Source: Actinomycetota bacterium (GTDB lineage Bacteria; Actinomycetota; Actinomycetes; Actinomycetales; Cellulomonadaceae). From it: a DNA stretch of 5,771 nt. The position numbers were made by a program, and so were the translations under genes. The stretch covers positions 1 through 5,771 of the forward strand of contig JAHIJU010000362.1 of the NCBI GenBank assembly GCA_018898235.1, given 5' to 3'. The notes under the pieces were generated by a model. That model did not search any database and was not told the origin of the DNA. It worked only from the letters and a program-made list of their open reading frames with translations. How positions within the stretch are numbered: position 1 is the first letter of the stretch; each line of letters begins with the position of its first letter. This document shows, in pieces, positions 5,180 to 5,771 of the stretch.

Positions 5180-5185
5180 TAGACT
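5180..5185 (+). promoter_or_regulatory. -10 box (TAGACT) for a leaderless start
   Basis: TAGACT matches TANNNT closely and is followed after 6 nt by the GTG at 5192, with no ribosome binding site before it. This is the standard leaderless layout and supports that start. A -35 is not evident; CTGACG at 5152-5157 would need a 22-bp spacer, which is too long. Confidence 0.6.
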
Positions 5186-5191
5186 CTGCGA

Positions 5192-5485
5192 GTGATCTTC
5201 AAGGGGGTGAACGACGGGCGGCCCTACCCGGACCACGGCGTCGAGACCATCAAGCAGTGGGCCGATGTCGCCCCACGCCTGGTGCGCCTTGACGAGCTCG
5301 TCACCACCAAGCGGACCCTCGACCTGGAGGCACTGCTCGCCGATGACTCCACGTTCTACGGCGACCTGTTTGCCCACGTCGTGCAGTACCAGGGGGTGCT
5401 CTACCTCGAGGACGGGCTGCACCGGGCCGTACGCGCCGCACTCCAGGGTCGCCGGGTCCTGCACGCGCGGGTGCTGACCCCATGA
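5192..5485 (+). CDS. conserved actinobacterial small protein, predicted ParB/sulfiredoxin-like fold
   Basis: A 97-aa soluble protein beginning MIFKGVNDGRPYPDHG. I recognise the type as a small conserved actinobacterial protein found next to LytR_C genes; from memory, relatives are sometimes labelled VapB-family antitoxin, but I see no DNA-binding antitoxin N-terminus or toxin partner. The middle and end (30-95) follow the pattern of the ParB/sulfiredoxin fold: VRLDELVTTKRTLDLEALL, then hydrophobic strand VVQYQGVLYL (63-72), then EDGLHRAVRAALQGRRV (73-89), like the DG-(N/H)-R-xxAA-xxxG signature of ParB-type domains, then a final strand. The fold assignment is inference. GTG 5192 is chosen because of TAGACT 6 nt upstream. 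Its stop overlaps the next start (ATGA, 5482-5485), implying translational coupling and related roles with the LytR_C protein. Confidence 0.85.
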   Translation: MIFKGVNDGRPYPDHGVETIKQWADVAPRLVRLDELVTTKRTLDLEALLADDSTFYGDLFAHVVQYQGVLYLEDGLHRAVRAALQGRRVLHARVLTP

Positions 5486-5771
5486 GCGGGGTCGACCGGG
5501 AGCGGGCCCAGCGTCGGCGCGCGATGCACGAGCGCCAGACCGTCGTGTTCGGCGTGATCCTGGCGGTCATGGCCGTCGCGGGTGTGCTCGGCGCCGCCGT
5601 CTTCACCGGCACCACGAAGCTCCCGCTGTTCAGCCGCGGGTTCTCGAGCCCGACACCGCAGTCCACGGCCGTCGCGTTGCCCTGCCTGCCCGATGGGACA
5701 CTCCCGGTCGCCGCCAGCCAGATCACCGTCAACGTGTTCAACGGGGCCGGTCGCAGCGGGCTCGCCGGACA
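5482..5771 (+). CDS. LytR_C-domain membrane protein, N-terminal part (runs off the window)
   Basis: This frame is open to the window end (96 complete codons). It begins at the ATG overlapping the previous stop. Residues 1-19 are a basic cytoplasmic tail (Arg-rich), residues 20-42 form one transmembrane helix (TVVFGVILAVMAVAGVLGAAV), then comes a Ser/Thr/Pro linker with C67. From about 80 the sequence ITVNVFNGAGRSGLAG matches the beginning of the LytR C-terminal domain (PF13399-type), as found in LCP-family cell-wall proteins and in separate membrane proteins. No LCP catalytic domain precedes it, so this is probably a stand-alone LytR_C protein placed outside the membrane. These are thought to act in cell-envelope assembly, but the role is not settled. 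The rest of the gene lies beyond the window. Confidence 0.85.
   Translation, partial: MSGVDRERAQRRRAMHERQTVVFGVILAVMAVAGVLGAAVFTGTTKLPLFSRGFSSPTPQSTAVALPCLPDGTLPVAASQITVNVFNGAGRSGLAG

Noticed and set aside
5301..5741. Minus-strand ORF opposite the last two genes
   Set aside because: It is antisense to two coupled genes with recognisable families; composition is typical of a shadow frame.
1..5771. tRNA, rRNA, CRISPR array, insertion sequence or integration site
   Set aside because: I looked for regular spaced repeats, terminal inverted repeats with a transposase, and cloverleaf or CCA ends, and found none.

Overview
The window is high-GC DNA (mostly above 70% G+C by eye) with GTG starts, GGAGG-type ribosome binding sites, TANNNT -10 boxes and apparent leaderless starts. 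This fits a high-GC actinobacterium. The gene content (a UraA-type permease with an N-terminal GW-LHGDGR segment, DUF664/DinB proteins, and a small conserved gene coupled to a LytR_C protein) suggests Micrococcales, perhaps a Cellulomonas-like genus. The genus is inference; all family names come from recognition of the protein sequence, not from a search.

Layout, left to right. (a) Positions 1-283 form a less GC-rich flank (about 64% by hand count) with a small unrecognised ORF on + and two tandem hairpins. (b) A uracil/xanthine (NCS2) permease lies on - at 280-1620; its stop codon shares the same CTAG with the stop of the small ORF. (c) A 147-bp divergent promoter region leads to a + pair: a FetB/UPF0014-type ABC permease (1768-2514, probably leaderless) and a DinB/DUF664 protein (2566-3075). 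(d) Convergent to these, 8 bp away, is a six-helix membrane GGDEF diguanylate cyclase on - (3084-4067). (e) A divergent intergenic region of about 160 bp carries three exact copies of GGCAGGTC, arranged so that two alternative stems share one arm. It separates the cyclase from a small membrane-anchored secreted protein (4229-4618). (f) A cold-shock protein follows (4840-5043), with a recognisable promoter, a long and less GC-rich leader of about 175 nt, and a strong terminator hairpin. (g) At the right edge, a leaderless small gene with a predicted ParB/sulfiredoxin-like core (5192-5485) is coupled by ATGA to a LytR_C-domain membrane protein that runs off the window.

Most of the genes are ordinary chromosomal housekeeping or accessory genes: nucleobase uptake, possible metal export, thiol-transferase-like chemistry, c-di-GMP signalling, cold adaptation and envelope biology. 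They do not form one pathway. I see no mobile element, CRISPR array, tRNA or rRNA. The features that standard annotation would miss are the repeat/stem element at 4092-4168, the structured cold-shock leader, the probable ParB-like fold of the 5192-5485 protein, the loss of the inhibitory-site arginine in the cyclase, and the restriction of the tetranucleotide CTAG to non-coding sites, four of them at -10 boxes.
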